Below are positions 55,161 through 64,000 of a DNA stretch of 64,000 nucleotides, piece after piece. Position 1 is the stretch's first letter; the number at the start of each line of letters is the position of its first letter. Both the position numbers and the translations under genes were made by a program. Below the pieces are notes generated by a model. The model made no database searches. It was given only the letters and a program-made list of their open reading frames with translations, and was not told the DNA's origin. Source of the stretch: Pedobacter sp. N36a (GTDB lineage Bacteria > Bacteroidota > Bacteroidia > Sphingobacteriales > Sphingobacteriaceae); contig NZ_JACSZW010000002.1 of the NCBI RefSeq assembly GCF_014472395.1, positions 310,001 through 374,000 on the forward strand, read 5' to 3'.

Positions 55161-55850
55161 ATGGCCTTAAAGAGAGTATTAAAAGTCGGTTTAGACTCTG
55201 CCGCACCATTCCCAATGCACTCAGACTATAATTCTGAACGATTTGAAGGTTTTGAAGTAGACCTGCTCAGCGAAATTGCAAAGCAACTTGATTTTGAAAT
55301 ACAGTATGAAGTTTCTTTATGGAAGAAGATCCTTGGAAAACTATTTAAAGGAGAGTTGGATCTGATCTGCTCTGCTGTAACGATGACGGCTACACGTAAA
55401 CACATTCTTGAGTTTACAGAACCTTATCTGCAGTTCAGGCTTTGTGCAGTAGTGCCTGCCGATGATGTACTGATCAATGAAGTGAAGGATTTTAAGGAAA
55501 AAAAGATAGGGGTAAGGATTGCCGCAGAGGCGGAACGTCATGTACATACTAAATTTCCTGAGGCCAATATGGTACATGCGGATACCAATAAGGAATTGTA
55601 CGAACAGCTGGAGTCAGGTGAGATTGATGCTTTAATTGATGATTCACCGATTGCCAATGGTTTTCTGCAAAACAACGACAAGCTGAAAATCGGACTGTTC
55701 TTGCCGGGTACGGATTCTCAGTATGCGATTGCCATGAAAAAAGGCGATCTGGAGCTGAAAGATCAATTTAATGAAGCCTTGAAATTACTTAGAGAGAATG
55801 GTATCTATGATCGCATTTACAATAAGTGGTTTGCAGGAATGGATTTTTAA
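55161..55850 (+). CDS. Solute-binding protein of family 3 without signal peptide
   Basis: About 229 residues from ATG 55161. The amino-acid-binding fold (SBP_bac_3) spans the whole chain: RVLKVGLDSAAPFPM, FEVDLLSEIAKQLDFEI, DLICSAVTMTATRKHILEFTEPYL by position, and ESGEIDALIDDSPIANGFL. Normally such proteins are exported partners of ABC transporters. Here the domain starts at residue 5, with no signal peptide or lipobox, and no permease gene is near. It may be a cytoplasmic ligand sensor. It is convergent with a potassium channel gene, overlapping it by 4 bp. Confidence 0.82.
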   Translation: MALKRVLKVGLDSAAPFPMHSDYNSERFEGFEVDLLSEIAKQLDFEIQYEVSLWKKILGKLFKGELDLICSAVTMTATRKHILEFTEPYLQFRLCAVVPADDVLINEVKDFKEKKIGVRIAAEAERHVHTKFPEANMVHADTNKELYEQLESGEIDALIDDSPIANGFLQNNDKLKIGLFLPGTDSQYAIAMKKGDLELKDQFNEALKLLRENGIYDRIYNKWFAGMDF

Positions 55851-56665
55851 AGTTTCGTTGCACAATATTTACAGTACTTAGCGTCGTCATCGTGGCCCTC
55901 GCGGCCACAACCCGGACAAACTTCATGGTGATGGCCTTTCTTTCTGGCGGCAACAGCCATTTCGGTGGTAATAATACCGGTGGGCACCGCAATAATGGCG
56001 TAGCCGGTGAGCATAATTAAAGAAGCTACAAATTTCCCCAAAGGCGTAACGGGCGAGATGTCCCCATAACCCACGGTAGTAATGGTCACAATGGCCCAGT
56101 AAATGCTTTCCGGGATACTTGAAAAGCCATTTTCTCTGTTTTCTACGAGGTACATAATAGAACCCAATACAATCACTAAGGCGAGTACGGTTAGCATAAA
56201 GATGCTGATTTTTCGCATACTGCCTCTTAGGGCGACCGTTAGGAATTTCATTTCCGATAGGTACCTGCCCAGTTTAAAAATCCGGAATACACGAAGTAAC
56301 CTTAATGCACGCAGGGCAAGAAGGGATTGTCCGCCAACAAAGATCACACTCAGATAGGAAGGGATCAGGGCCAGCAAATCCACAATTCCCAGCGGACTTT
56401 TGACGTAATTAATGGGATGTTTGATGATGACCAGCCGCAGGATATATTCTATGGTGAATAAAACAGTGAAAGTCCATTCAATAATGGAGAATAATCCACC
56501 ATATTTTTGGTGATAACCATTGACACTATCCAGCATCACAATCAGGATGCTGGCAAAAATGGCAATCAGCAGGGCTACATCAAATGCCTTGCCGGCATAA
56601 GTGTTGGACTCATAGATGATTTCATGGAGTTTTTCCCGCCAGTCCTTTTGTTTTTTCTTCTCCAT
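55847..56665 (-). CDS. Voltage-gated-type potassium channel subunit with C-terminal zinc ribbon
   Basis: About 272 residues from ATG 56665; a TTG 18 bp upstream is the alternative. Six membrane segments are visible. S4 carries regular arginines (LLALRALRLLRVFRIFKLGRY by position 119-140). The selectivity filter is TTVGYGDIS between S5 and S6 (near residue 205). After S6 the tail has KKGHHHEVCPGCGREGHDDD and KYCKYCATKL, four Cys arranged as a rubredoxin-like zinc ribbon. It should form a tetrameric K+ channel in the inner membrane. It follows the GntR gene by 22 bp on the same strand. Confidence 0.9.
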   Translation of the reverse strand: MEKKKQKDWREKLHEIIYESNTYAGKAFDVALLIAIFASILIVMLDSVNGYHQKYGGLFSIIEWTFTVLFTIEYILRLVIIKHPINYVKSPLGIVDLLALIPSYLSVIFVGGQSLLALRALRLLRVFRIFKLGRYLSEMKFLTVALRGSMRKISIFMLTVLALVIVLGSIMYLVENRENGFSSIPESIYWAIVTITTVGYGDISPVTPLGKFVASLIMLTGYAIIAVPTGIITTEMAVAARKKGHHHEVCPGCGREGHDDDAKYCKYCATKL

Positions 56666-56687
56666 ATCTTGCAGCTTTTTCAAGGAT

Positions 56688-57392
56688 TTAACTAAAAATT
56701 CTTAAAAAGTGATTCTCCAGGTGATTGCGCATTGCATTTCTAAACAGTTCTGCAGAACCATTCTCCAGTATATCCACCAGGCCTTTATGAGAAACGAACT
56801 TTTTAATAGTCGCTTGTTTCTTTAACAAACCACTATTATGAACGTAATCAAATACCGGAAGAAGTAATTTCTGGAACTTCTTTAAAGTCTGATTTCCTGT
56901 GATTTCATACAGTTTTCCATGAAAAGCAATCTCATGATCGATATGAAAAACATAGTTTTCAGAGGTGTCAGGTTCGTTTTTAACGATTTCCTTTAACTCT
57001 TTAATGTGTTCTGGAGTGATGTTCTGAAAGAGAAAATCGGCCATGCCTATTTCCAAAACCAAACGCATTTCAAAGATTTCTTTTAAAGTTTCCTGATCCA
57101 GTAAATGGGGGTCAAGAGATTTTCCAATGATGCTAAAAATATCAGGACTAGTGATGACAGAGCCTTTTTTCTTTTTCGTCTCTATCAAACCTCTCATTCT
57201 TAACCTTAACAGTGCTTCACGTGTCACGGTGCGGCTAACGCCAAGGTTTTTCGATAAATCTATTTCTGTAGGAATAACATCTCCGATTTTCAACTTCCTG
57301 TCTACCAGTAGTTGCACAAGATTGGCCTCTACTTTATCGACCAAACTGCTGGTATCCATCTGGATAAATGTATTCGCTGTGCTGCTTTCCAT
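56688..57392 (-). CDS. GntR-family (FadR subfamily) regulator of the sialic-acid locus
   Basis: This 234-residue protein has an N-terminal winged helix (about 12-80; KIGDVIPTEIDLSKNLGVSRTVTREALLRLRMRGLIETKK by position) and a C-terminal FCD helical domain (about 95-230) with metal-site histidines typical of the subfamily (FHIDHEIAFHGKLYEI). It is divergent from the SusC gene with a 167-bp shared control region. Two related sites lie there, one abutting its own start codon and one just before susC. By analogy with NanR it should respond to sialic acid or a breakdown product; the ligand is inferred from the genes. Confidence 0.9.
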   Translation of the reverse strand: MESSTANTFIQMDTSSLVDKVEANLVQLLVDRKLKIGDVIPTEIDLSKNLGVSRTVTREALLRLRMRGLIETKKKKGSVITSPDIFSIIGKSLDPHLLDQETLKEIFEMRLVLEIGMADFLFQNITPEHIKELKEIVKNEPDTSENYVFHIDHEIAFHGKLYEITGNQTLKKFQKLLLPVFDYVHNSGLLKKQATIKKFVSHKGLVDILENGSAELFRNAMRNHLENHFLRIFS

Positions 57393-57407
57393 ATTATGTA
57401 TAATAAT
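57393..57407. promoter_or_regulatory. Putative GntR operator at the gntR start
   Basis: ATTATGTATAATAAT begins directly next to the gntR start codon. It shares its first 11 bases with the perfect palindrome before susC. Confidence 0.6.
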
Positions 57408-57532
57408 AAATTGTGAGAGTATACCCCTAAATTAATACTAATAAAGCGGTTTATCAAAAATGACGGTAAATAAATTATAAATAATTCTTGCTTTCAAATA
57501 ATATTTATCTCAACTTAGTGGTATTATGTATA

Positions 57533-57549
57533 ACATAATGCTAACCAAA
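57533..57549. promoter_or_regulatory. Palindromic GntR operator before susC
   Basis: ATTATGTATAACATAAT has perfect 7-bp arms around ATA and ends 10 bp before the susC ATG. The position suits repression of the whole operon. Confidence 0.75.
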
Positions 57550-57559
57550 AACCAATAGT

Positions 57560-60500
57560 ATGAAACAGTTTTACCTAAAAACGATTGTTTTAGTGTGCTG
57601 CCTATCCTCCTTTATAGGCGCATTTGCACAAAACAAAAAGGTAACCGGCACGGTTACTGGCGAAGATGACGGACAGGGGATTCCAAGCGTCAGCATTTCA
57701 ATTAAAGGAACAAAGACCGGTACGCAAACCGATTTTAATGGGAAATTCATCATTGACGCGACTCCAAATGATGTGCTTGTGTTTACTTATATCGGTTACC
57801 TGCCTCAGGAATTGAAAGTAGGTAATAACAACAATTTGAAAGTGGTCATGAAGCCCTCAGCTGCTAATCTTGATGAGATTGTAGTAGTAGGTTATGGCAC
57901 GCAAAACCGACGCACCGTAACCAACTCTATTGCAAAGCTGGATAAAGAGGTGCTGGCAAATGCACCGCGTGCCAATGTGGGTTCTGCTTTGCAGGGAACC
58001 ATTGCCGGCGTACAGGCGATTAGTAAAAGTGGGCAGCCCGGTGTTGGTCCAACTGTATTTCTTAGAGGCGGGGCTTCTATCAATTCTCCAGGAACACCAT
58101 TGGTGATTGTGGATGGGGTCATCAGGGATTATGACGACATCTCTTCTGAAAATATCCAGTCTATGGAGGTGCTTAAAGATGCGGCTTCAACTGCAATTTA
58201 TGGGGCCAGAGCAAACAACGGGGTAATTTTGATTACCACCAAAACAGGATCAGCAGGTGCTGCCGAGATTAAATATAAATTTACAGGTGGTTACAATGTG
58301 AGACGAGCAGGCTATAATTATTTAGACGCCAGAGACTATATCTATTACACACGTTTAGGTTATAAGAATGCGGGTAGAACAGACCTTCAGGTAAATGGCT
58401 CAAGGGGATTGGGTTTACTAACTGATGCAGCCAATCTGGCCAGTTTCGACATCAGGTCTTTTACTGCTGGAACAACTGTGTTGCTAGAGGGCTGGGAAGT
58501 GATGAATGATCCTTTTACGTCAGGTAATCAGATTATGTTTAAAAACCACGGCGGCGAGATTGAAGACCTGGTGTTCAGAAATACTTATACTAAAGACCAT
58601 TATATCAGTGCAAATGGTGGAAATGATAAAGGTAAGTTCTTTGCTGCTTTTGATTCTTACAATGAGGATGGGGTAATTGTAGGTTCTCAATACAAACGTT
58701 ATACCGCCGACCTTAACGGATCTTATAAAGTAAAACCTAATATCGAAATTGCTGGGGGGACCACACTTTCTACTTCTTCTCAAACAGGTACAATTGGTGG
58801 TGAGGTGAATTCCTTATACCGAAGTATGGCCATTTGGCCAACGTTTAACCCATGGATAGACGAAGCTAAAACATTACCAAATCCTGGAAATAGTGCCAGT
58901 GATGGTAATCCATTGTACTGGCTAGGTAGATTAGACCGCCACAATGAGGTGAATAAAGTAGTGGTAAACGGTTCCATAAAATGGGATTTACTGCCAGGCT
59001 TATATTTTAAAGGAACAGCTAATGCTTATCTATTAGATAGAAAAGATGAGTCTTTCCAAAAATCAACGCAATTATATACCAATATCTTTGCTAGTCCACA
59101 ATCTATAAATAGCAAGAGCAGAGATGCAATTAACAAATTAAGAAGAGATTTCCAGACGCAGTTTAATGGTATTCTGAACTATAACAAGTCTTTAAATCAA
59201 CACAATTTCAGCGCGATGGCTGGGGCGGAAACCTTCCAGATTAAAACCATGAATTCTCAGCTGTATGGTCAGAATGCACCAACAGATGAGATTCCTACCA
59301 TCAATGCTTCTACCGTTTTCCCTGCCATAGTAAATGGAGAAAAAGCAAATTACAGTGATAAATCCGTTTACCGCATCAACTCCTTCTTCGGTAGGTTTGC
59401 TTACGATTTTGATCAGAAGTATTTGTTTACCGCAGTAATTCGTGCGGATGGGGCTTCCAGCTTACCGGATCAGCATAAATGGGGTTATTTCCCTGGTGTT
59501 TCTGCAGGATGGAATGTTCAAAAAGAGAACTTTTATGTGAATTCAGGAATCAACAAATATGTATCTACCTTAAAACCTAGATTGAGTTATGGGGTGAATG
59601 GTAATATTGCTGGTCTGGGTAGATATGAAACTCAGGGGGTATACACTTCTCCTGCAAGTTATGACGGGGCGGGTGCTTTCTACCATGATAAACTGGCCAA
59701 TCAGGACCTGAGATGGGAGAGAAGTAAGACTTTAGGTGCTGGTTTAGACCTTGGTTTGTTACAAGACAAAATCACTTTACTATTTGATTATTACGACCGC
59801 AGAACTTCAGATTTGTTAACTGATCTATTACTGCCTGATTATATCGGTTATCCGCCGCTAAAAACAAACTCAGGTACCCTTCAAAATAAAGGATATGAGT
59901 TTGCGGTAAACGCAAGAGTATTGAGTACAGCAGGAGGTTTCACACTGAACCTGGGTGCGAATGCCAGTTTTGTGAAAAACAAAGTCCTGCAACTTCCTTT
60001 CAATGGCAATGAAAACAACAGACAAGGTGGTCTACAGGTTTTTGATGCTAAATCTGGCCAGTTGAAATGGGTAGGTGGTCTTCAGGAAGGTCAGTCTATC
60101 GGAGATATTTATGGCTACAAACAGGTTTCTATCTTTAAAGATCAGGAAGAAGTAAATCGCATTGCAGGCAATAGAAAAGATGCAGTTGCAAATATATACG
60201 GACCTAATTTGCTGCCAGGAGTAGCAGGAACAGGTAGAATTACTCCAGGTGATGTGAACTGGTTAGACGTAAATGGAGATGACATTATCGATTCCAGAGA
60301 TCAGGTGTATTTAGGAAATACAGCACCAAAATGGACTGGTGGTTTCAATGCAACCGCAGGTTACAAAGGAATTACTTTGTACACCAGATTTGAATTTGCA
60401 TTAGGTCATACCGTTTATAATGACCTGCTGGCACGTACCCTTGGTAACTATCAGGGAACTTTCAACTATACAGATCTGATCAAACAAGCATGGAGCCCAG

Positions 60501-60874
60501 ACAATACCGTAACCGATATTCCTAAGGTATACTTTGCAGATCAGGTAGTAGGTTCTAAACAAAACTATACCAGAGGAAATAATGCTGCCGCTAATTTGAA
60601 TGGAAACAACTCATTGCTATATGAAAAAGGAGATTACCTGGCTTTAAGAGAACTGACGCTTTCTTACTCGCTGCCTAAATCATTAATGGCGAAATCTAAA
60701 ATCTTATCACATTCAAGAATTTATGCAACAGGAACGAACCTATTCTATATCACCAAGTTTACTGGATCTTCTCCGGAAGCACCTTTAGATGCCAACAACA
60801 AACTTACAGGCGTGTATTTAGGGGCATATCCTACAGCAAGATCCTTTGTTTTTGGCTTAGAAGTTTCCTTTTAA
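57560..60874 (+). CDS. SusC/RagA-type TonB-dependent outer-membrane receptor
   Basis: This 1104-residue protein has a signal peptide (cleavage after AFA, residue 23). A carboxypeptidase-like regulatory domain follows (about 27-110; VTGTVTGEDDGQGIPSVSI by position, then the FNGKFIIDA segment). The SusC signature LDEIVVVGYGTQ is near 110. The plug (GVQAISKSGQPGVGPTVFLRGG by position) and a 22-strand barrel ending SFVFGLEVSF complete it. It imports glycan oligosaccharides with its SusD lid, powered by TonB. The regulator and downstream lyase suggest sialylated glycans as cargo; that is inference. It lacks an N-terminal STN domain, so it is not a signalling receptor. Confidence 0.95.
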   Translation: MKQFYLKTIVLVCCLSSFIGAFAQNKKVTGTVTGEDDGQGIPSVSISIKGTKTGTQTDFNGKFIIDATPNDVLVFTYIGYLPQELKVGNNNNLKVVMKPSAANLDEIVVVGYGTQNRRTVTNSIAKLDKEVLANAPRANVGSALQGTIAGVQAISKSGQPGVGPTVFLRGGASINSPGTPLVIVDGVIRDYDDISSENIQSMEVLKDAASTAIYGARANNGVILITTKTGSAGAAEIKYKFTGGYNVRRAGYNYLDARDYIYYTRLGYKNAGRTDLQVNGSRGLGLLTDAANLASFDIRSFTAGTTVLLEGWEVMNDPFTSGNQIMFKNHGGEIEDLVFRNTYTKDHYISANGGNDKGKFFAAFDSYNEDGVIVGSQYKRYTADLNGSYKVKPNIEIAGGTTLSTSSQTGTIGGEVNSLYRSMAIWPTFNPWIDEAKTLPNPGNSASDGNPLYWLGRLDRHNEVNKVVVNGSIKWDLLPGLYFKGTANAYLLDRKDESFQKSTQLYTNIFASPQSINSKSRDAINKLRRDFQTQFNGILNYNKSLNQHNFSAMAGAETFQIKTMNSQLYGQNAPTDEIPTINASTVFPAIVNGEKANYSDKSVYRINSFFGRFAYDFDQKYLFTAVIRADGASSLPDQHKWGYFPGVSAGWNVQKENFYVNSGINKYVSTLKPRLSYGVNGNIAGLGRYETQGVYTSPASYDGAGAFYHDKLANQDLRWERSKTLGAGLDLGLLQDKITLLFDYYDRRTSDLLTDLLLPDYIGYPPLKTNSGTLQNKGYEFAVNARVLSTAGGFTLNLGANASFVKNKVLQLPFNGNENNRQGGLQVFDAKSGQLKWVGGLQEGQSIGDIYGYKQVSIFKDQEEVNRIAGNRKDAVANIYGPNLLPGVAGTGRITPGDVNWLDVNGDDIIDSRDQVYLGNTAPKWTGGFNATAGYKGITLYTRFEFALGHTVYNDLLARTLGNYQGTFNYTDLIKQAWSPDNTVTDIPKVYFADQVVGSKQNYTRGNNAAANLNGNNSLLYEKGDYLALRELTLSYSLPKSLMAKSKILSHSRIYATGTNLFYITKFTGSSPEAPLDANNKLTGVYLGAYPTARSFVFGLEVSF

Positions 60875-60883
60875 TCAATCTAG

Positions 60884-62458
60884 ATGATGAACATCATGAA
60901 AAATAACTATAAAAATATAATCGCAGCAGCCTTACTCGTATGTACGCTTGGCGCCTGCAAGAAAAGTCTGGAATTAAAGCCAATCAGTAATCCTAGTGAT
61001 GATACTTTTTGGAAAACCAATGATCAATATGACACATTTGTAGCAGGGATCCATAGTAAATTCCGTGGCCATAGTAAGAATTTCATGTTCCTCGGTGAAC
61101 TTAGAGCTGATATCTATGGCAACGATCCAGGTACTACTGCTTCTTTTACCGGTGAAGCCTCACAGGGATTGGAACGCATGTGGCTGCAAACGCTAACATT
61201 GGATGCTGCCGGAGTAAACACTTTTGGTACTTTTTACAGCAATATCAATCAGTTAAACCTATTGATTTATAAGCTCAATACAGGAAACGTAGTGACTGAG
61301 GCGACTAAAAAGTATGAACTGGGGATGGCTTATGGAATGCGCGCATTCTATTATTATCAACTGTACCGCAGTTGGGGAAATACAGTGATCATCACGGATT
61401 TCATTGATGCGGCTAACCTGGATCTTTTTAACCTGGCTAAAGCTGCAGCGCCTGCTGCAGATGTGATGAAGCTGATTAAGGCAGATATTGATTTGTCGAT
61501 ACAGAATTTTGGCACTAATTACTCAATTCAGCACAACAAAGGCTATTGGTCTAAGTCGGCAACTTTAATGCTGAAAGCTGATGTTTACCTCTGGACAGCA
61601 CACAGAACTGGTGGTTCAACTGATGCAACTTCTGCAAAAGAAGCGCTGACAGACATTCAAACCAATGTTCCTGATCTAGCTTTAGCGACCACTTCCAACA
61701 ATTCAGCACTCAGTCCATTTGCAGATCTGTTCTCGTCTAAGCCTAATAAGGAGAATATCCTTGCCAGCAAATATGCCTTGAATGAAGCAGAAATGACCTT
61801 TATTCCAGAGTCATTTACGCCACAAACAGGTTTAATTGCGAATTACTACGATTCTTTGGCCAACAGGAAATTTAATGTAACGACCGATAATTATTCTGGT
61901 CAGCTAAGGGCACCTATAAAAATCGCGAATTACAGGAAGTTTAATGACAAAGACACTCGTAAACTGGCGACCATCCAGGCCGCTTATAATAGGTCTCTTA
62001 CCGGAACCTATACGATTGCAGGTACTTTCCTAAAGAAATTCCAGGGACAACAAGATGCAGCAACCAGAAAATATACCAATGACTACCCAATTTATCGCTA
62101 TGCTGACCTGTTGCTGCTGCTTGCAGAAGCAAAAGAAATATTAGGCGAAAGTCCTGCTGCCGAAATCAATGCCGTAAGAGCCAGAGCCTATGGTGTAAAT
62201 TATGATCCTGCTGTTCAGGGATTCCCGAACATGCCTGGTGATGGTAACATTAAACAAGCAATTCTACAGGAACGTTTCTTCGAGTTTATCGGAGAAGGAA
62301 AGCGTTGGTACGATTTAAGACGTATGGGAGACAGCTTTGTGTATGCAAATACGACACTAACAGCCGCTGATGCCTATAAATTATTCTGGCCAATTGACCG
62401 TGTTTCTTTAACCAATAACAAATCCCTGGTTCAAACTACCGGCTACTCACAATTCTAA
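60884..62458 (+). CDS. SusD/RagB-family outer-membrane lipoprotein
   Basis: This 524-residue protein has a lipoprotein signal (ALLVCTLGAC, Cys near residue 25; start may also be the ATG at 60896). The SusD helical TPR-like fold follows, with typical segments KYELGMAYGMRAFYYYQLYRSWG by position and the C-terminal RFFEFIGEGKRWYDLRRMGDS. It binds the oligosaccharide at the cell surface and closes over SusC. The start is 9 bp after the susC stop, so they form one operon. Confidence 0.95.
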   Translation: MMNIMKNNYKNIIAAALLVCTLGACKKSLELKPISNPSDDTFWKTNDQYDTFVAGIHSKFRGHSKNFMFLGELRADIYGNDPGTTASFTGEASQGLERMWLQTLTLDAAGVNTFGTFYSNINQLNLLIYKLNTGNVVTEATKKYELGMAYGMRAFYYYQLYRSWGNTVIITDFIDAANLDLFNLAKAAAPAADVMKLIKADIDLSIQNFGTNYSIQHNKGYWSKSATLMLKADVYLWTAHRTGGSTDATSAKEALTDIQTNVPDLALATTSNNSALSPFADLFSSKPNKENILASKYALNEAEMTFIPESFTPQTGLIANYYDSLANRKFNVTTDNYSGQLRAPIKIANYRKFNDKDTRKLATIQAAYNRSLTGTYTIAGTFLKKFQGQQDAATRKYTNDYPIYRYADLLLLLAEAKEILGESPAAEINAVRARAYGVNYDPAVQGFPNMPGDGNIKQAILQERFFEFIGEGKRWYDLRRMGDSFVYANTTLTAADAYKLFWPIDRVSLTNNKSLVQTTGYSQF

Positions 62459-62471
62459 TAAATATTTGGTG

Positions 62472-62504
62472 TAGGAGTGGAGACCGTAATGGTCGACACT
62501 CCTA
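62472..62504 (+). terminator. Hairpin between susD and the lyase gene
   Basis: TAGGAGTG pairs with CACTCCTA, and the inner GACC with GGTC. There is no T run, so it is more likely a partial terminator or a processing site that lowers downstream expression. Confidence 0.5.
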
Positions 62505-62547
62505 ATTTAACCATCCCTGATTTTGTATTCTTTAAACCCCTTATAAA

Positions 62548-63477
62548 ATGACGATTCAACACTTACAAGGCCTTATTGCCGCTCCATTTACGCCAATGGA
62601 TGAAAATGGACAATTAAATGTGGCCTTGATTCCAAGCTACTACCAGTTTTTAAAAGCCAACAAAGTAACCGGTGCATTCATTTGCGGTTCTACCGGAGAA
62701 GGTGTATCCTTAACCAACACAGAGAAAAAAGAAGTGGCACAGGCATGGGCAGATTGCACACGCGGCGACCAAGACTTTAAGGTAATGATGTTTCTGGGGG
62801 GAACCAGCATTGCCGACTGTAAAGACCTGGCCTTGTTTTCTAAAGAAATTGGCCTTTATGCCATCTCGTTCACTGCACCGTTTTATTTTAAACCATCAAA
62901 TGTAGATGTCCTGGCCACGATCTGCGCGGAGATTGCCGCAGTTGCTCCAGATATGCCTTTCTATTATTACCATATTCCAGTATTGACAGGTGTTGGTTTT
63001 GCCATGTACGACCTGCTGCAGGCCATCGACGGGAAGATTCCTAATTTCGCTGGCGTGAAATATACACATGAAGATTTCATGGATTTCTTATCTTGTATCC
63101 ATTTCCAAAATGGTAAATATGATATGCTTTGGGGACGTGATGAGAACATGCTGTCTGCCTTGGTTTTAGGGACTAAAGGTGCTGTAGGAAGTACTTTTAA
63201 CTATGCCGCTCCTTTATATTATGATATGATTACCGCTTTTGAAAAGAATGATTTGAAAAAAGCACAGCTTTTACAGCAGCAATCAATTGATATGATCAGA
63301 CTATTAGGTAAATACGGTGGTATTGCTACTGGAAAGGCCTATTTGAAATTAGTTGGCGTAGATTGCGGTGAATTTAGACTGCCGGTAAAAAATATGACTG
63401 CCGCACAATTTGAGAGTTTTAAACAAGATGTAGCCGCTGTTGGTTTCGATAATTTTAAATCAAAAGCAGCTCATTAG
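62548..63477 (+). CDS. nanA: N-acetylneuraminate lyase (DHDPS/NAL family)
   Basis: A cytoplasmic aldolase of 309 residues that splits sialic acid into N-acetylmannosamine and pyruvate. The family motifs are GLIAAPFTPMDENGQL at the start, FICGSTGEGVSLT for the substrate carboxylate, FYYYHIPVLTG with the catalytic Tyr, and FAGVKYTHEDF with the Schiff-base Lys near residue 170. The YYYHIP pattern fits sialate lyase better than dihydrodipicolinate synthase. The context (SusCD upstream, mutarotase-like gene downstream) supports sialate use. Confidence 0.9.
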   Translation: MTIQHLQGLIAAPFTPMDENGQLNVALIPSYYQFLKANKVTGAFICGSTGEGVSLTNTEKKEVAQAWADCTRGDQDFKVMMFLGGTSIADCKDLALFSKEIGLYAISFTAPFYFKPSNVDVLATICAEIAAVAPDMPFYYYHIPVLTGVGFAMYDLLQAIDGKIPNFAGVKYTHEDFMDFLSCIHFQNGKYDMLWGRDENMLSALVLGTKGAVGSTFNYAAPLYYDMITAFEKNDLKKAQLLQQQSIDMIRLLGKYGGIATGKAYLKLVGVDCGEFRLPVKNMTAAQFESFKQDVAAVGFDNFKSKAAH

Positions 63478-63485
63478 CCTAATTA

Positions 63486-64000
63486 ATGAATGCGATGAGC
63501 AAGTACTTATTTTATCTATCAGCCCCCCTTATGTTGACAACAACAGCCGTTTTCGCACAGAAAACTCCTGCTGAGCAGATCGAATGGTCTATTGCAGCTA
63601 AATTACAAGCGCCCGATGGGCAAACTTCTATCGGCTTTGCCGGAGCAATCAATGCAGTGCTTCAAGATCGGCTGATCGTTGCTGGTGGCGCCAATTTTCC
63701 AGATAAAAAGCCATGGGAAGGCGGTAAGAAGCACTATTCAAACGAGATACATATTTTGGAGCAAACCAGGAATACGTTTTCCTGGAATAAACAAAAGGCC
63801 TATTTGCCGGAACCGATTGCCTATTGCGGGAATACCAGTACCAAATTCGGACTGGTGTATGCAGGTGGAGAAAATGAAAAAGGATTGTCGAATCAGGTTT
63901 TTCTAATGACATGGGATGACGCTCAGCAAATTCCTTTGTCCAAACCTTTAGCTAGCTTGCCCATCGCATTAACAAATGTTGCCCTGACCAGTATTGGGAA
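63486..64000 (+). CDS. Cyclically permuted mutarotase / N-acetylneuraminate epimerase-like protein (partial)
   Basis: The gene begins 8 bp after nanA and runs off the end; 171 codons are visible. A signal peptide (LMLTTTAVFAQ, cleavage after VFA) directs it to the periplasm. The hallmark VAGGANFPDKKPWEGGKKHY and the Kelch-like blades (LVYAGGENEKGLSNQVFLM by position) match the NanM type. That family speeds up the anomer change of released sialic acid before uptake. ATG 63495 is an alternative start. Confidence 0.88.
   Translation, partial: MNAMSKYLFYLSAPLMLTTTAVFAQKTPAEQIEWSIAAKLQAPDGQTSIGFAGAINAVLQDRLIVAGGANFPDKKPWEGGKKHYSNEIHILEQTRNTFSWNKQKAYLPEPIAYCGNTSTKFGLVYAGGENEKGLSNQVFLMTWDDAQQIPLSKPLASLPIALTNVALTSIG

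Noticed and set aside
1..64000. tRNA, rRNA or complete insertion sequence
   Set aside because: No TGG-TTCGA-like T-loop with cloverleaf partners, no rRNA-like conserved block and no transposase frame were found by eye.

Overview
The window looks like chromosome from a Bacteroidota member of the Sphingobacteriaceae, most like Pedobacter. The signs are a SusC/SusD pair, an ECF sigma/FecR pair, DUF4836 and DUF4136 proteins, LytS/LytTR regulators, moderately AT-rich DNA, few Shine-Dalgarno sequences and many secreted glycan-degrading enzymes. The species call is inference from protein style; no rRNA or tRNA gene was seen.

Layout. 1-3.4 kb: the tail of a GH109-like oxidoreductase, a tiny membrane protein, an XRE regulator and an LtaS-like sulfatase. 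3.4-4.3 kb: a wrecked two-component system. 4.4-7.5 kb: a hexuronate module (SDR fructuronate reductase, UxuA, convergent LacI). 7.6-13.1 kb: a GH18 chitinase and three envelope proteins of little-known function. 13.2-20.0 kb: a TetR-controlled RND efflux system (adaptor, pump, outer-membrane channel) with three matching operator-like sites. 20.1-27.9 kb: ECF sigma and FecR without their usual receptor, then a cysteine synthase-like enzyme, a DsbD split over two genes and a large zinc metalloprotease. 28.0-28.8 kb: two adjacent decayed genes (AhpD-like and Crp/Fnr). 28.9-29.7 kb: an L,D-transpeptidase.

30-35 kb is the most unusual part: a full-length LanB-type dehydratase, a 54-residue Ser/Thr-rich precursor-like peptide with no cysteine, and a LytS kinase and LytTR regulator flanking the peptide gene on the other strand. 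No LanC cyclase is visible. This could be a RiPP system making a dehydrated peptide without lanthionine rings. Downstream lie a KdgF-like cupin, a methyltransferase-MFS pair and TerD.

38-49.5 kb holds a large PAS kinase, small lipoproteins, a phosphoesterase and three paralogous secreted PepSY-like proteins whose upstream regions were duplicated with them. It also has a Crp/Fnr-quinone reductase pair, a strong 139-nt hairpin element and an AraC regulator. 49.6-56.7 kb: RibB, a prephenate dehydrogenase of the fungal Tyr1 type, a GH20 hexosaminidase, a broken DUF2314 gene, a solute-binding protein without signal peptide and a voltage-gated-type potassium channel with a zinc ribbon. 56.7-64 kb: a sialic-acid locus (GntR, SusC, SusD, N-acetylneuraminate lyase, start of a sialate mutarotase) with palindromic GntR sites.

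Physiologically this suggests a free-living polymer degrader taking chitin, uronates and sialylated or amino-sugar glycans, with heavy signalling capacity and several recently lost genes.
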